Positions 1 through 6,512 are shown, counted from the first letter of the stretch. The stretch is 8,917 nt of DNA from Nonomuraea sp. (GCA_013362835.1 JABFVJ010000223.1:1-8917), one strand, 5' to 3'. Made by a program: numbers and translations. Notes: generated by a model not told the origin, from the letters alone.

Positions 1-1788
1 GGGCCGGTACCCCCACAGGGAACCCGCGTGGCCGGCCAGGTCGGGGTTGTCGACGGCCGACGCCAGCAGGCAGACGCCTGAGCGCCGGAACGGCGCCGAC
101 CTGGCCAGGTCGGACCAGGCCCGCAGCGGGCGCGCGCCCCACGGGTCGTGCACGACGACACCGAGCATCACCTCCCGGTACGGCCCGGCGCTGGTGTCCT
201 GGTGGGCGCCCACGTGCAGGACGGCCAGGGCGCGCCCGCCCAGACGCACGCTGCGGCCCAGGCCGTGCTCCTCCAGGAGCGCCGCGGCGGCCCGGGGGTC
301 GGCGGCGAAGAAGACCGACACCGCGCGGCCCGTGCGGCACCTGATCGGCATCTCCAGGCCCTGTTCGCGGCGGGTCGGGACGCTCAGGAACGGATAGCCG
401 TCGGGGCGGGGCGGCTCGTCGTAGAGCCGGTAGAGCTGGGTGCGCGTGACCTCGCCCCGGTAGGGCGACAGCCGCTCGTCGATGTGCTCACGGGCCTCGG
501 GCAGGTCGCGCGTCAGGTTCGCGCAGTAGTGCTCGATCGAGTGGCAGGCGGGGAACAGGTGGGTGGGGTCGAAGTAGTCGACGACGTACCAGTCGGGGTG
601 CAGGTCGAAGCAGGTGCCCGCCCCCTGGCCGTCGAGCGTCGGGATGATGTCGTGCTGGTTGGTGACGCTGGCGACCCAGGTCCGTGGGTCGGCCGGCCGC
701 TTGAAGTCGACGGGCGAGCCGACCGCGACGGCGTGGGTGACGGTGTACCTGGCGCAGAACCCGGAGTCCTGGACCAGGTTCATGACGGCCGAGCCGCCCG
801 CGCTGTGTCCCACGAGGGCGAGTTCGCCGCCGTGCGGGATGCCGAAGTCGTCGACCGCCTTGATCAGCGCCCTGCTGAACGGGCTGCTGGCGAGCACGGA
901 ACTGCTGAAGGCGCCGAGCAGGTCCTGGGGCGAGTCGGTGTCGGGCCTGCCCATGCGCATGCCGGGCGCCTGGACGACGTGGCGTTCGACGCCGTCGGGC
1001 CCGGTGATCGACTGGATCAGCACGCGGCCCGTGGGTCCGAGCGTGCCGATGTTGGCCAGGAAGTCGAGCAGTGAGCCCCGGGCGCGTAGCCTGGCGGCTT
1101 CGCCGGGGCCGGGCTCGATGCGCCGGGCGGCTCCCTGGCCGCGGTCGAGGGCGGCGACGAGGCCGTTGCTGATCCCGAGCACCGGGTCGGCGTCGGCGTA
1201 GCGTGTCCCCGTGGCGATCAGCCAGGCGGTGCGGTCGTTGAGCGGGTTCTCGTCCAGGAGCGCCTTGAGCGCGAGCACCTCGCCGAACACCGGCGCCAGG
1301 TCGCTCAGGGCGCGCACCGCGCCGCGGTCCTTCAGCAGGGTTCGCAGGGCGTGCAGCGCGGCGAGGTCGCGGTCGTCGGAGATCGCCGTGATCAGCCGGC
1401 GCAGGTGGGCGTCGGCGTGGAGCTCGGGGTGGTGCAGCGCGACGGCGGCGATGCGGAGGCGCAGCGACGTGGCCAGCAGCATGACGGCCAGGCTCTCCTG
1501 GCCGAGCAGGCCGCCGAGGCGGGCCGCGAGCCCGCCCAGGCGTCCGCCGGTCATGGCGTAGCCGAGGCCGCGCCCGTTGGTCAGGGCGCGCACCAGGGCT
1601 CTTTCGGCCTGGTACCAGGGCCGCGGTGCGCGGACGGAGGCGCACAGGGTCCGGCCGTCGGTGAGCGCGGCGGTGGCGTGCGCGGAGGCCTCCTGGACGG
1701 CCGTGGCGACCTCGACCAACACGCGTGCCGCCGCCCTGAGCGGCTCGGCGTCGGCCACCAGGTCCGGGTGGGCGTGGCCGTCTTTCAC
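1..1788 (-). CDS. Class 3 lipase-like protein with C-terminal acetoacetate decarboxylase-like domain (partial, runs off the left edge)
   Basis: The frame is open for 596 codons from a GTG at 1788 to the window edge, so the C-terminus is missing. Residues 1 to about 280 are an Ala/Leu-rich, probably helical region that I do not recognise. A lipase-like alpha/beta hydrolase core follows. The nucleophile elbow GHSAGG is at 327-332 (Ser329), VTNQHDIIP carries the likely acid Asp380, and CHSIEHY carries the likely catalytic His416; this spacing and the HSxEHY form fit class 3 lipases. From about residue 467 the sequence (FLSVPTR, then GPYREVMLGV around 535-544, and SLWGY at 590-594) resembles the acetoacetate decarboxylase fold. 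No signal peptide is seen, so it is probably cytosolic. The start overlaps the stop of the cyclooxygenase-like gene (GTGA), with AAGGA six bases upstream, implying translational coupling. Inferred role: freeing a fatty acyl substrate, or processing the oxygenated product. The lipase call is firm; the second domain is less certain. Confidence 0.85.
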   Translation of the reverse strand, partial: MKDGHAHPDLVADAEPLRAAARVLVEVATAVQEASAHATAALTDGRTLCASVRAPRPWYQAERALVRALTNGRGLGYAMTGGRLGGLAARLGGLLGQESLAVMLLATSLRLRIAAVALHHPELHADAHLRRLITAISDDRDLAALHALRTLLKDRGAVRALSDLAPVFGEVLALKALLDENPLNDRTAWLIATGTRYADADPVLGISNGLVAALDRGQGAARRIEPGPGEAARLRARGSLLDFLANIGTLGPTGRVLIQSITGPDGVERHVVQAPGMRMGRPDTDSPQDLLGAFSSSVLASSPFSRALIKAVDDFGIPHGGELALVGHSAGGSAVMNLVQDSGFCARYTVTHAVAVGSPVDFKRPADPRTWVASVTNQHDIIPTLDGQGAGTCFDLHPDWYVVDYFDPTHLFPACHSIEHYCANLTRDLPEAREHIDERLSPYRGEVTRTQLYRLYDEPPRPDGYPFLSVPTRREQGLEMPIRCRTGRAVSVFFAADPRAAAALLEEHGLGRSVRLGGRALAVLHVGAHQDTSAGPYREVMLGVVVHDPWGARPLRAWSDLARSAPFRRSGVCLLASAVDNPDLAGHAGSLWGYRP

Positions 1789-3359
1789 AGCCTGTCCTTG
1801 CGCGTCATGCTGACGAAGCGGGTGCCCTGCTCCTCCGGGATATTGCGGTTCAGGACGTCCGACAGCGTGTGTGTGGTCGCGATGATCTCCATGCCGAGCG
1901 GCGAGAAGGTCTGCGGGGTGAACACGCGGGGCGCGAGCAGGGGATTCGTCAGCGCCTGGGAGAAGGCGTCGATGGCGATGATCTTGGTGAGCAGCGGGGA
2001 CAGGATGGCGTCGGGCGAGCCGGGCTCCTCGGCGAACAGGCCCACGTAGAGATCCACGTCGTCCACGCTCCGATACAGCTCGCCCAGCGCCTGCCGTACC
2101 CGCGGATCGCCGGAGATCTGCTCGAAGCGGCGCACGGGCGGGAAGCTGCAGTGTTTCCGGTAGCTGTTGTACGAGGCCAGGCCCAGCACGCGCGAGTCGG
2201 CGATGCTGGACAGGTCCACAGGGAGCAGGGCCGGGTCGGTGTTGAACAGGCCGATCCGGCCGGCCCGCTGCGAGGACGCCTCCTCGAAGGCCGCGCCGAG
2301 TCCGGCCTTCACCAGCAGCGGCCCGGCGAACAACGTCCCGGCCAGCGGCACGCCGGTGCCGCCGACCGTCAGCGTGGACGGGATGAGGCTGTGCCAGCGG
2401 TAGACCAGGTTGAACTCCACCGACGCCCAGTTCTCCCTCTGCCAGGGCACGCCGGCCAGCGCGGTGGTCAGGCCGGGGGTCAGGGAGAAGCGGAAGTGGT
2501 AGGGCGTGATGTGGTTGATGTACTCCTCGACGACCAGCTTGATGAGCAGGACGATGAGCACGTTGCGCGTCGTCTGGAACAGCCGCTCGTCGTCCCACCG
2601 GGGGTAGCGCTCCGCCATCAGGCGCGCGATCCTGTTGTGCTCGCGCAGGAACAGCACCGTGAGCATGGTGAAGCCGATCTGGCCGTTGCCGCGGTCGCTG
2701 CCGAGCGCGAAGAGCGTGGCCCGCTGCCCGGCCGTCAGCGCCTCGAACCTGATCACGGAGAGCGGGGAGAACTCCGGCCGGATCTCGCCGTCCTGGCACA
2801 GATACGGCGGGAACTCCGCGCCGTCGATCTGCTGGCTCTTGAGCAGGCCGCCCTCGAAGACCCGCAGCGCCGCCGTGGCCGCGCCGTCCAGGCCGTAGAG
2901 GTTGTTCAGGTCGATGTGGTGGTTGGAGGTGCTCCTGCGCGGGTCACGCGGGGTCGACGAGTCTCCCCGCAGGAAGCCGTCGGTGAACCACTGGGCGAAG
3001 TAGGCGAACAGCACGGTCGATCGGGGGCAGGGGATCATGCTCTCGCCGCGCGCGAACAGCGCCGCAGCGCGCTCCGGCGCGGGCAGGCCGGGCGAGGGGA
3101 CGCTGGGCGGCAGGTGCCGTCCCGCGTAGGTCCTGTCGGTCAGGGAGTCCCAGGAGGTGTAGGGCGCCATGGTGCTCAGCGGTTCCGGGCGGGGCGGCAT
3201 CTCGCGGATCGCCTTGTCGATGAGTGCCGCGTTGAGGCGCCGCCGTACCGGCTCCACGTGCTGGATGGCCTCCCACAGGGGCTTGCCGTGGGTCAGGGCC
3301 AGGAACCTGAGCCGGTTCGCGGCCCCGTCGGTGGCGATGGTCCGGGCCTTGCTCGTCAT
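1785..3359 (-). CDS. Cyclooxygenase (prostaglandin H synthase)-like heme peroxidase
   Basis: The product is 524 aa. It resembles animal cyclooxygenases along its length but lacks their signal peptide and EGF-like domain. Residues 19-55 (FLALTHGKPLW onward) match the COX membrane-binding segment. Predicted equivalents are Arg52 (COX Arg120), Tyr280 and Tyr287 (Tyr348, Tyr355), catalytic Tyr320 and proximal heme ligand His323 in YRWH (Tyr385, His388), and Ser467 in AFSQ (Ser530, the aspirin site). The HIDLNNLYG and FLREHNRIARL blocks are also typical. Distal heme helix: FAYFAQWFTDGF keeps Gln123 but has Asp127 where COX has His207. The family adds O2 to unsaturated fatty acids through a Tyr radical; that activity is inferred here. 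I chose the ATG at 3359 because it overlaps the P450 stop (ATGA), has GGAGG four bases upstream, and homology begins just after it. The frame is open further upstream (to 3701), but that part is antisense-like sequence inside the P450 gene. Pathogen-inducible or linoleate dioxygenases are more distant alternatives. Confidence 0.95.
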   Translation of the reverse strand: MTSKARTIATDGAANRLRFLALTHGKPLWEAIQHVEPVRRRLNAALIDKAIREMPPRPEPLSTMAPYTSWDSLTDRTYAGRHLPPSVPSPGLPAPERAAALFARGESMIPCPRSTVLFAYFAQWFTDGFLRGDSSTPRDPRRSTSNHHIDLNNLYGLDGAATAALRVFEGGLLKSQQIDGAEFPPYLCQDGEIRPEFSPLSVIRFEALTAGQRATLFALGSDRGNGQIGFTMLTVLFLREHNRIARLMAERYPRWDDERLFQTTRNVLIVLLIKLVVEEYINHITPYHFRFSLTPGLTTALAGVPWQRENWASVEFNLVYRWHSLIPSTLTVGGTGVPLAGTLFAGPLLVKAGLGAAFEEASSQRAGRIGLFNTDPALLPVDLSSIADSRVLGLASYNSYRKHCSFPPVRRFEQISGDPRVRQALGELYRSVDDVDLYVGLFAEEPGSPDAILSPLLTKIIAIDAFSQALTNPLLAPRVFTPQTFSPLGMEIIATTHTLSDVLNRNIPEEQGTRFVSMTRKDRL

Positions 3360-4636
3360 CGGGCCTCCGTCCGGAGAGCGAGCCGGTAGCTGTCGGGGAA
3401 GGTGTGCGCGAGCCGCACGGGATCGCCCTCCGGCGACGGCAGCGCCGCGACCCCTCGTCTCAGCAGCCGGCGCACGACCTCGCAGACGACGGCCGCCGCC
3501 GGGTCGGCGCCCAGGCACGCGTGGTGTCCCATCCCGAAGAACAGGCGCTCGTGGTGCGGTCGCGCGGTGCGGAACTCTTCCGGGCCGTCCACGGCGTCGG
3601 CGTCGAACATCGCCGAGCACGGCGCCGCCAGCACGAAGGTCCCGGCCGGGATGAGGGTCTGTCTCGGCGTGCCGGCGGCCAGGACGTGGTCCTGCTCGCA
3701 CACGCGCGGGATCAGCTTGAAGAACGGGCTGAAGCGCAGGGCCTCCCAGACGTAGGGATCGAACCGGCCGGGGTCGGGCTCGTCGGCCGCCTCCACGGCC
3801 GCCGCCAGCACCTGCGGACGGAGCAGGAGTTGTTCCACCGCCTCGGCCATGGCGCCGGGGCCGCTTTCCACCCAGCCGAGCGGCAGCCCGGCCAGGTTGA
3901 CGATCAGGCGTTCGTCGTCGACGCCGAGTTCGTCCGGCAGGCGGGTGCGGATCAGCCGGGCCACGATGTCCTGCGGCGGCGGGCCCGTGGCCGCAGCGAC
4001 GGCAGCGCGGCGCTCCTTCAGCAGCACCCGCAGGTAGTCGAGCAGGTCGGCGCCCGCCTGTTCGCCCGCCGCCCGCAGGGCGGGGTCACCGAGGTAGTTG
4101 GCGAAGCCGTCCACGATGATCGCCCTGGTCCAGGCGCCCAGTTGCGCGGGGGTGGGGCCGGGGATGCCGAAGTAGTCGGCGCACACCCGCAGGGCCACGT
4201 GCCGGAAGAGCTCGTGCACCGCCTCGATCCGGCCGAGGGGCGCGGCCGCGTCCAGGGCCTCGTCGGCGGCCCGTCCGGCCAGCTCGCGCACCGTCCCGGC
4301 GTCCTCGGGCCTGATCATGGCCTGCATGAGGCCCTTTTCCCGCCAGTTCACGGGGGTCGCGTCCCTGCTCAACATGAAGGGCCCGCCCAGCGCCGCCTCC
4401 AGGCGGGGGCCGAACGCGCGGACGCTGAAGACCCGCTCCAGGGAGAGCACCTCTCGCACGTCGGCGAAGGTGGTGACCACCGTGAAGGCGGGGGTGACGA
4501 AGACGGGACGGTGTTCCCGCAGCTCGGCGAAGAAGGCCCGCCACTGCGTACGCATCCATCCGTGGGCCTGGAGGAGCGCGCCGGCCGGATTCTCGGCCAG
4601 CGCCGCCTCGTATTGCTGGAGGAAGCCACCCTGCAC
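3356..4636 (-). CDS. Cytochrome P450, probably of the peroxide-rearranging type
   Basis: A soluble 426-aa P450 of usual bacterial length with no N-terminal membrane anchor. The heme loop FFGMGHHACLG is at 366-376 (Cys374 is the thiolate ligand), and the ExxR motif is EALR at 298-301. The I-helix region at 246-266 (NLAGLPLGWVESGPGAM) lacks the usual A/G-G-x-D/E-T-T/S oxygen-activation signature. Known P450s without that pair include the CYP74 allene oxide synthases, prostacyclin and thromboxane synthases, and the P450 part of fungal Ppo fusions; these rearrange hydroperoxides or endoperoxides without O2 or a reductase. No ferredoxin or reductase gene is visible nearby. It is the first gene of the operon, and its TGA shares four bases with the ATG of the cyclooxygenase-like gene, so a shared pathway is likely. 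The start is GTG at 4636 with AGGGGG about four bases upstream. Isomerase or dehydratase chemistry is inference; ordinary hydroxylation remains possible. Confidence 0.95.
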   Translation of the reverse strand: MQGGFLQQYEAALAENPAGALLQAHGWMRTQWRAFFAELREHRPVFVTPAFTVVTTFADVREVLSLERVFSVRAFGPRLEAALGGPFMLSRDATPVNWREKGLMQAMIRPEDAGTVRELAGRAADEALDAAAPLGRIEAVHELFRHVALRVCADYFGIPGPTPAQLGAWTRAIIVDGFANYLGDPALRAAGEQAGADLLDYLRVLLKERRAAVAAATGPPPQDIVARLIRTRLPDELGVDDERLIVNLAGLPLGWVESGPGAMAEAVEQLLLRPQVLAAAVEAADEPDPGRFDPYVWEALRFSPFFKLIPRVCEQDHVLAAGTPRQTLIPAGTFVLAAPCSAMFDADAVDGPEEFRTARPHHERLFFGMGHHACLGADPAAAVVCEVVRRLLRRGVAALPSPEGDPVRLAHTFPDSYRLALRTEAR

Positions 4637-4650
4637 GACGCCCCCTGATC

Positions 4651-4660
4651 GATCCGGATC
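4651..4660. repeat. Perfect 10-bp palindrome upstream of the P450 operon
   Basis: GATCCGGATC is self-complementary and starts 15 bases upstream of the P450 GTG. It lies in the probable 5' leader or promoter of the operon and could be half of an operator or chance. Related ATCCGGA text recurs at 4735-4741. Confidence 0.35.
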
Positions 4661-4680
4661 TGTACCTGACTCCTGGTAAG

Positions 4681-4713
4681 GATCTCCGGGAAGATCGGTG
4701 GAGTAATGACTCC
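4681..4713. promoter_or_regulatory. Two inverted repeats in the divergent P450/desaturase control region
   Basis: Two short perfect inverted repeats lie four bases apart: GATCT at 4681-4685 with AGATC at 4692-4696 (6-base spacer), and GGAGT at 4700-4704 with ACTCC at 4709-4713 (4-base spacer). They sit mid-way in the 172-bp gap between the divergent P450 and desaturase starts, where an operator serving both directions would be expected. No regulator gene is visible in the window, so the binding protein is unknown. Assignment as an operator is inference. Confidence 0.4.
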
Positions 4714-4718
4714 GAAGA

Positions 4719-4748
4719 GTGACAGTGCGATCACCATCCGGAAACTTA
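4719..4748 (+). promoter_or_regulatory. Possible promoter of the desaturase gene
   Basis: GTGACA at 4719-4724 is a good -35 match. After 17 bases it is followed by AAACTT at 4742-4747, a weak -10 match. A transcript starting near 4754 would have a leader of about 55 bases. The hit overlaps a relatively AT-rich patch, but the -10 is poor, so confidence is low. Confidence 0.3.
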
Positions 4749-4794
4749 CGTCTGCTGGCCCGGGGTCGTTGAATCGATCTGGTGAGCCCTTCCG

Positions 4795-4799
4795 AGGAG
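4795..4799 (+). promoter_or_regulatory. Ribosome binding site deciding the desaturase start
   Basis: AGGAG ends nine bases before the GTG at 4809. The upstream in-frame GTG at 4782 has no comparable site, and the GTG at 4803 is only three bases away, which is too close. This favours 4809 as the start. Confidence 0.6.
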
Positions 4800-4808
4800 A
4801 CCGTGCCG

Positions 4809-5693
4809 GTGACCGCCGGACGCCGAACCGCCTACCTGCTGATTCTCCTGATCCTTCCGGTGGTGGCGCTGGTCGCCGCCATCCCGGCCGTCTGGGGCTG
4901 GGGCATCGGGGCGCGCGATCTGGTGATCATGGCCGTCCTGTACGTGATCTGCATCTTCGGCATCGCCGTCGGCTACCACCGGCACTTCACCCACCGCGCC
5001 TTCCGGTGCCGCAGGCCGCTGCGCATCGCGCTGATGATCGCCGGCGGGCTCGCGGTGGAAGGGCCTGTCACGCTGTGGGCGGCCGAGCACCGCCGCCACC
5101 ACAAGTACGCCGACGAGCCGGGCGATCCCCACTCTCCCTGGCTGTACGGCGACGGCGGCTTCGCGCTGCTGCGCGGGATGCTCCACGCCCACGTCGGCTG
5201 GTTCTACACCGCGCGCAGGCGCTCCAGCCGCGCCCACTGGGTGCCCGACCTGCTGGCCGATCCCGATGTGCGGCGCTTCGACGCGGCCTATCCCGCGGTG
5301 GTGGTCCTGTCCTTCGCCCTGCCGGCGGCGGCGGGCGGGTTGTGGTCGATGTCGTGGGAGGGCGCCTGGACGGCCCTGTTCTGGGGCGGTTTCGTCAGGT
5401 ACGCCGTGGTGCATCACGTGACGTGGTCGGTGAACTCGCTGGCCCACACCTTCGGCGACCGGCCCTTCCGCACCCGGGACAGGTCGAGCAACCTGCGGTG
5501 GGTGGCGCTGCTGACCCTGGGCGAGGGCTGGCACAACTGGCATCACGCGGAGCCGACGTGCGCCCGCCACGGCGTGCTCCGCGGGCAGCTCGACCCGAGC
5601 GCGCTGCTGATCCGCTTGTTCGAACGGGCCGGCTGGGCCTTCGACGTGCGCTGGCCGGATCCCGCCCGGATGGAGCGCAGGCAGCGGAGGTGA
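4809..5693 (+). CDS. Membrane fatty acid (acyl-CoA/acyl-lipid) desaturase
   Basis: A 294-aa protein, the usual size for a bacterial stearoyl-CoA desaturase-like enzyme. It inserts a cis double bond into a saturated acyl chain using a di-iron centre, O2 and external electrons. All three His boxes are present: HRHFTH at 57-62, HRRHH at 94-98 and HNWHH at 242-246. SVNSLAHTFG around 207-216 is also typical. Hydrophobic stretches at about 9-32, 37-55 and 160-200 fit membrane segments. The GTG at 4809 is chosen because AGGAG lies nine bases upstream; an in-frame GTG at 4782 would add nine residues. It diverges from the P450/cyclooxygenase operon and ends 3 bp from the convergent transporter gene. 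The position of the introduced double bond (delta-9 is commonest in the family) cannot be read from sequence. Supplying unsaturated substrate to the cyclooxygenase-like enzyme is a reasonable inference. Confidence 0.94.
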   Translation: MTAGRRTAYLLILLILPVVALVAAIPAVWGWGIGARDLVIMAVLYVICIFGIAVGYHRHFTHRAFRCRRPLRIALMIAGGLAVEGPVTLWAAEHRRHHKYADEPGDPHSPWLYGDGGFALLRGMLHAHVGWFYTARRRSSRAHWVPDLLADPDVRRFDAAYPAVVVLSFALPAAAGGLWSMSWEGAWTALFWGGFVRYAVVHHVTWSVNSLAHTFGDRPFRTRDRSSNLRWVALLTLGEGWHNWHHAEPTCARHGVLRGQLDPSALLIRLFERAGWAFDVRWPDPARMERRQRR

Positions 5694-5696
5694 GGG

Positions 5697-6419
5697 TCAG
5701 CGGCTGAGCGCGGCGCCGAAGGTGACGATCGCGCTCACGATCAGCGCGGCCAGCAGTACCTTGCGGAACTTGTCCGGGTCGATGCGGCTGAAGATCGCAT
5801 CGCCCAGGAAGTAGCCGACCTGCACCACCGGCACGCCCACCAGCCCGATCCACAACGACTCGGCGTTGACCTTGCCCGCCACGGCGAAGCCGACGAGGCT
5901 CAGCACGCTGGTGCCCGCGAACACCGCCGACAGGGTGGCGCGGAAGGTGGCGGGGTCGTAGCCCATGCCCTGGAAGGCGGCGACCATCGGCGGGCCGTTG
6001 GTGCCGGTGGAGGTCGACAGCGCGCCCGACAGCACGCCGACCCCGACCAGGACCGGAACGCTGCCCGGCACCTTCACCTGCCGCCACACCATCAGCGTGC
6101 AGACGAGGACCCCGACCGCGATGAGCACGGTCAGCACCTGCTCCGAGGCGATGCCGTACACCCACAGGCCGAGGGGCATGCCGAGCACGATCCCGATCAT
6201 GGCGATCATGGCGACCTTCCACTCGGCGTGCTCGCGCTGGCGCACGGCGATGGTGACGGTCATGGCCAGGGCGGACAGCGTCGTGGCGACCACGGCGGTG
6301 TGCGGGTCGACCGCGAGAGCGAGAAGGGGAGTGGCGACGAGGGCGTATCCGAATCCGGTCACGGCATGCACCGTCGAGGCGATCAGAATGATCACGGCGG
6401 CGGCAAGCAACGTCGTCAT
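5697..6419 (-). CDS. TauE/SafE (TSUP) family membrane transporter
   Basis: A 240-aa strongly hydrophobic protein with about seven or eight predicted membrane segments in two similar halves. The first half has HAVTGFGYALVATPLL at 18-33; the second has STSTGTNGPPMV at 135-146. Both are TSUP signatures (TauE/SafE/YfcA group). Family members move small anions such as sulfite, sulfoacetate or other organic acids across the inner membrane, usually outward. The substrate here is unknown; export of an acidic pathway product is only a guess from context. I prefer the ATG at 6419, preceded by GAGAG five bases upstream. A GTG at 6431 would add four residues but has no ribosome binding site. Its stop faces that of the desaturase across 3 bp, and its start faces the thioesterase gene across an AT-rich promoter region. 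Confidence 0.9.
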   Translation of the reverse strand: MTTLLAAAVIILIASTVHAVTGFGYALVATPLLALAVDPHTAVVATTLSALAMTVTIAVRQREHAEWKVAMIAMIGIVLGMPLGLWVYGIASEQVLTVLIAVGVLVCTLMVWRQVKVPGSVPVLVGVGVLSGALSTSTGTNGPPMVAAFQGMGYDPATFRATLSAVFAGTSVLSLVGFAVAGKVNAESLWIGLVGVPVVQVGYFLGDAIFSRIDPDKFRKVLLAALIVSAIVTFGAALSR

Positions 6420-6437
6420 CACTTCTCTCACTTTGCC

Positions 6438-6447
6438 ATAGATCTAT
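6438..6447. repeat. Perfect 10-bp palindrome in the divergent transporter/thioesterase region
   Basis: ATAGATCTAT is self-complementary and sits in the most AT-rich stretch of the window, 18 bases upstream of the transporter ATG. It could be an operator near the transporter transcript start. No cognate regulator is visible. Confidence 0.35.
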
Positions 6448-6460
6448 ATAAATGTGCCAG

Positions 6461-6489
6461 GCTTTACTAGAAACTGGGAAATGGGTCAA
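6461..6489 (-). promoter_or_regulatory. Possible promoter of the TSUP transporter gene
   Basis: Read on the minus strand, TTGACC (6489-6484) is followed after 17 bases by TAAAGC (6466-6461). The -35 matches the housekeeping consensus at five of six positions; the -10 is weak. The local AT content is unusually high for this genome, which supports a promoter region. The thioesterase promoter must also lie in this gap, but I see no convincing hexamer pair for it. Confidence 0.35.
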
Positions 6490-6512
6490 TTCGGTGAATA
6501 GGAGATAGCGCG

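Noticed and set aside
148..1074. Long plus-strand open frames opposite the lipase gene (also 614-1201 and 1351-2049) and a minus-strand frame at 488-1645
   Set aside because: Their translations are low-complexity Arg/Ala/Gly/Pro strings with no domain motifs. They are by-products of GC-rich codon bias; the frame carrying GHSAGG and the ADC-like motifs is the real one.
1869..3389. 506-residue plus-strand open frame opposite the cyclooxygenase-like gene
   Set aside because: No recognisable motifs, and it lies wholly antisense to a gene with strong family similarity across its length.
3360..3701. N-terminal extension of the cyclooxygenase-like protein to 638 residues
   Set aside because: The extra 114 residues are Arg/Pro/Gly-rich and overlap the P450 C-terminus including its heme loop region. 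The ATG at 3359 has a GGAGG site and the ATGA overlap, and homology starts there.
3404..4648. 414-residue plus-strand open frame opposite the P450
   Set aside because: Antisense shadow of the P450; composition is typical of a reverse-frame translation and no domain is seen.
5395..6489. 364-residue minus-strand frame overlapping the desaturase and transporter genes
   Set aside because: Wrong frame relative to the TSUP signatures, Arg/His-rich translation, and it would run antisense through the desaturase His boxes.
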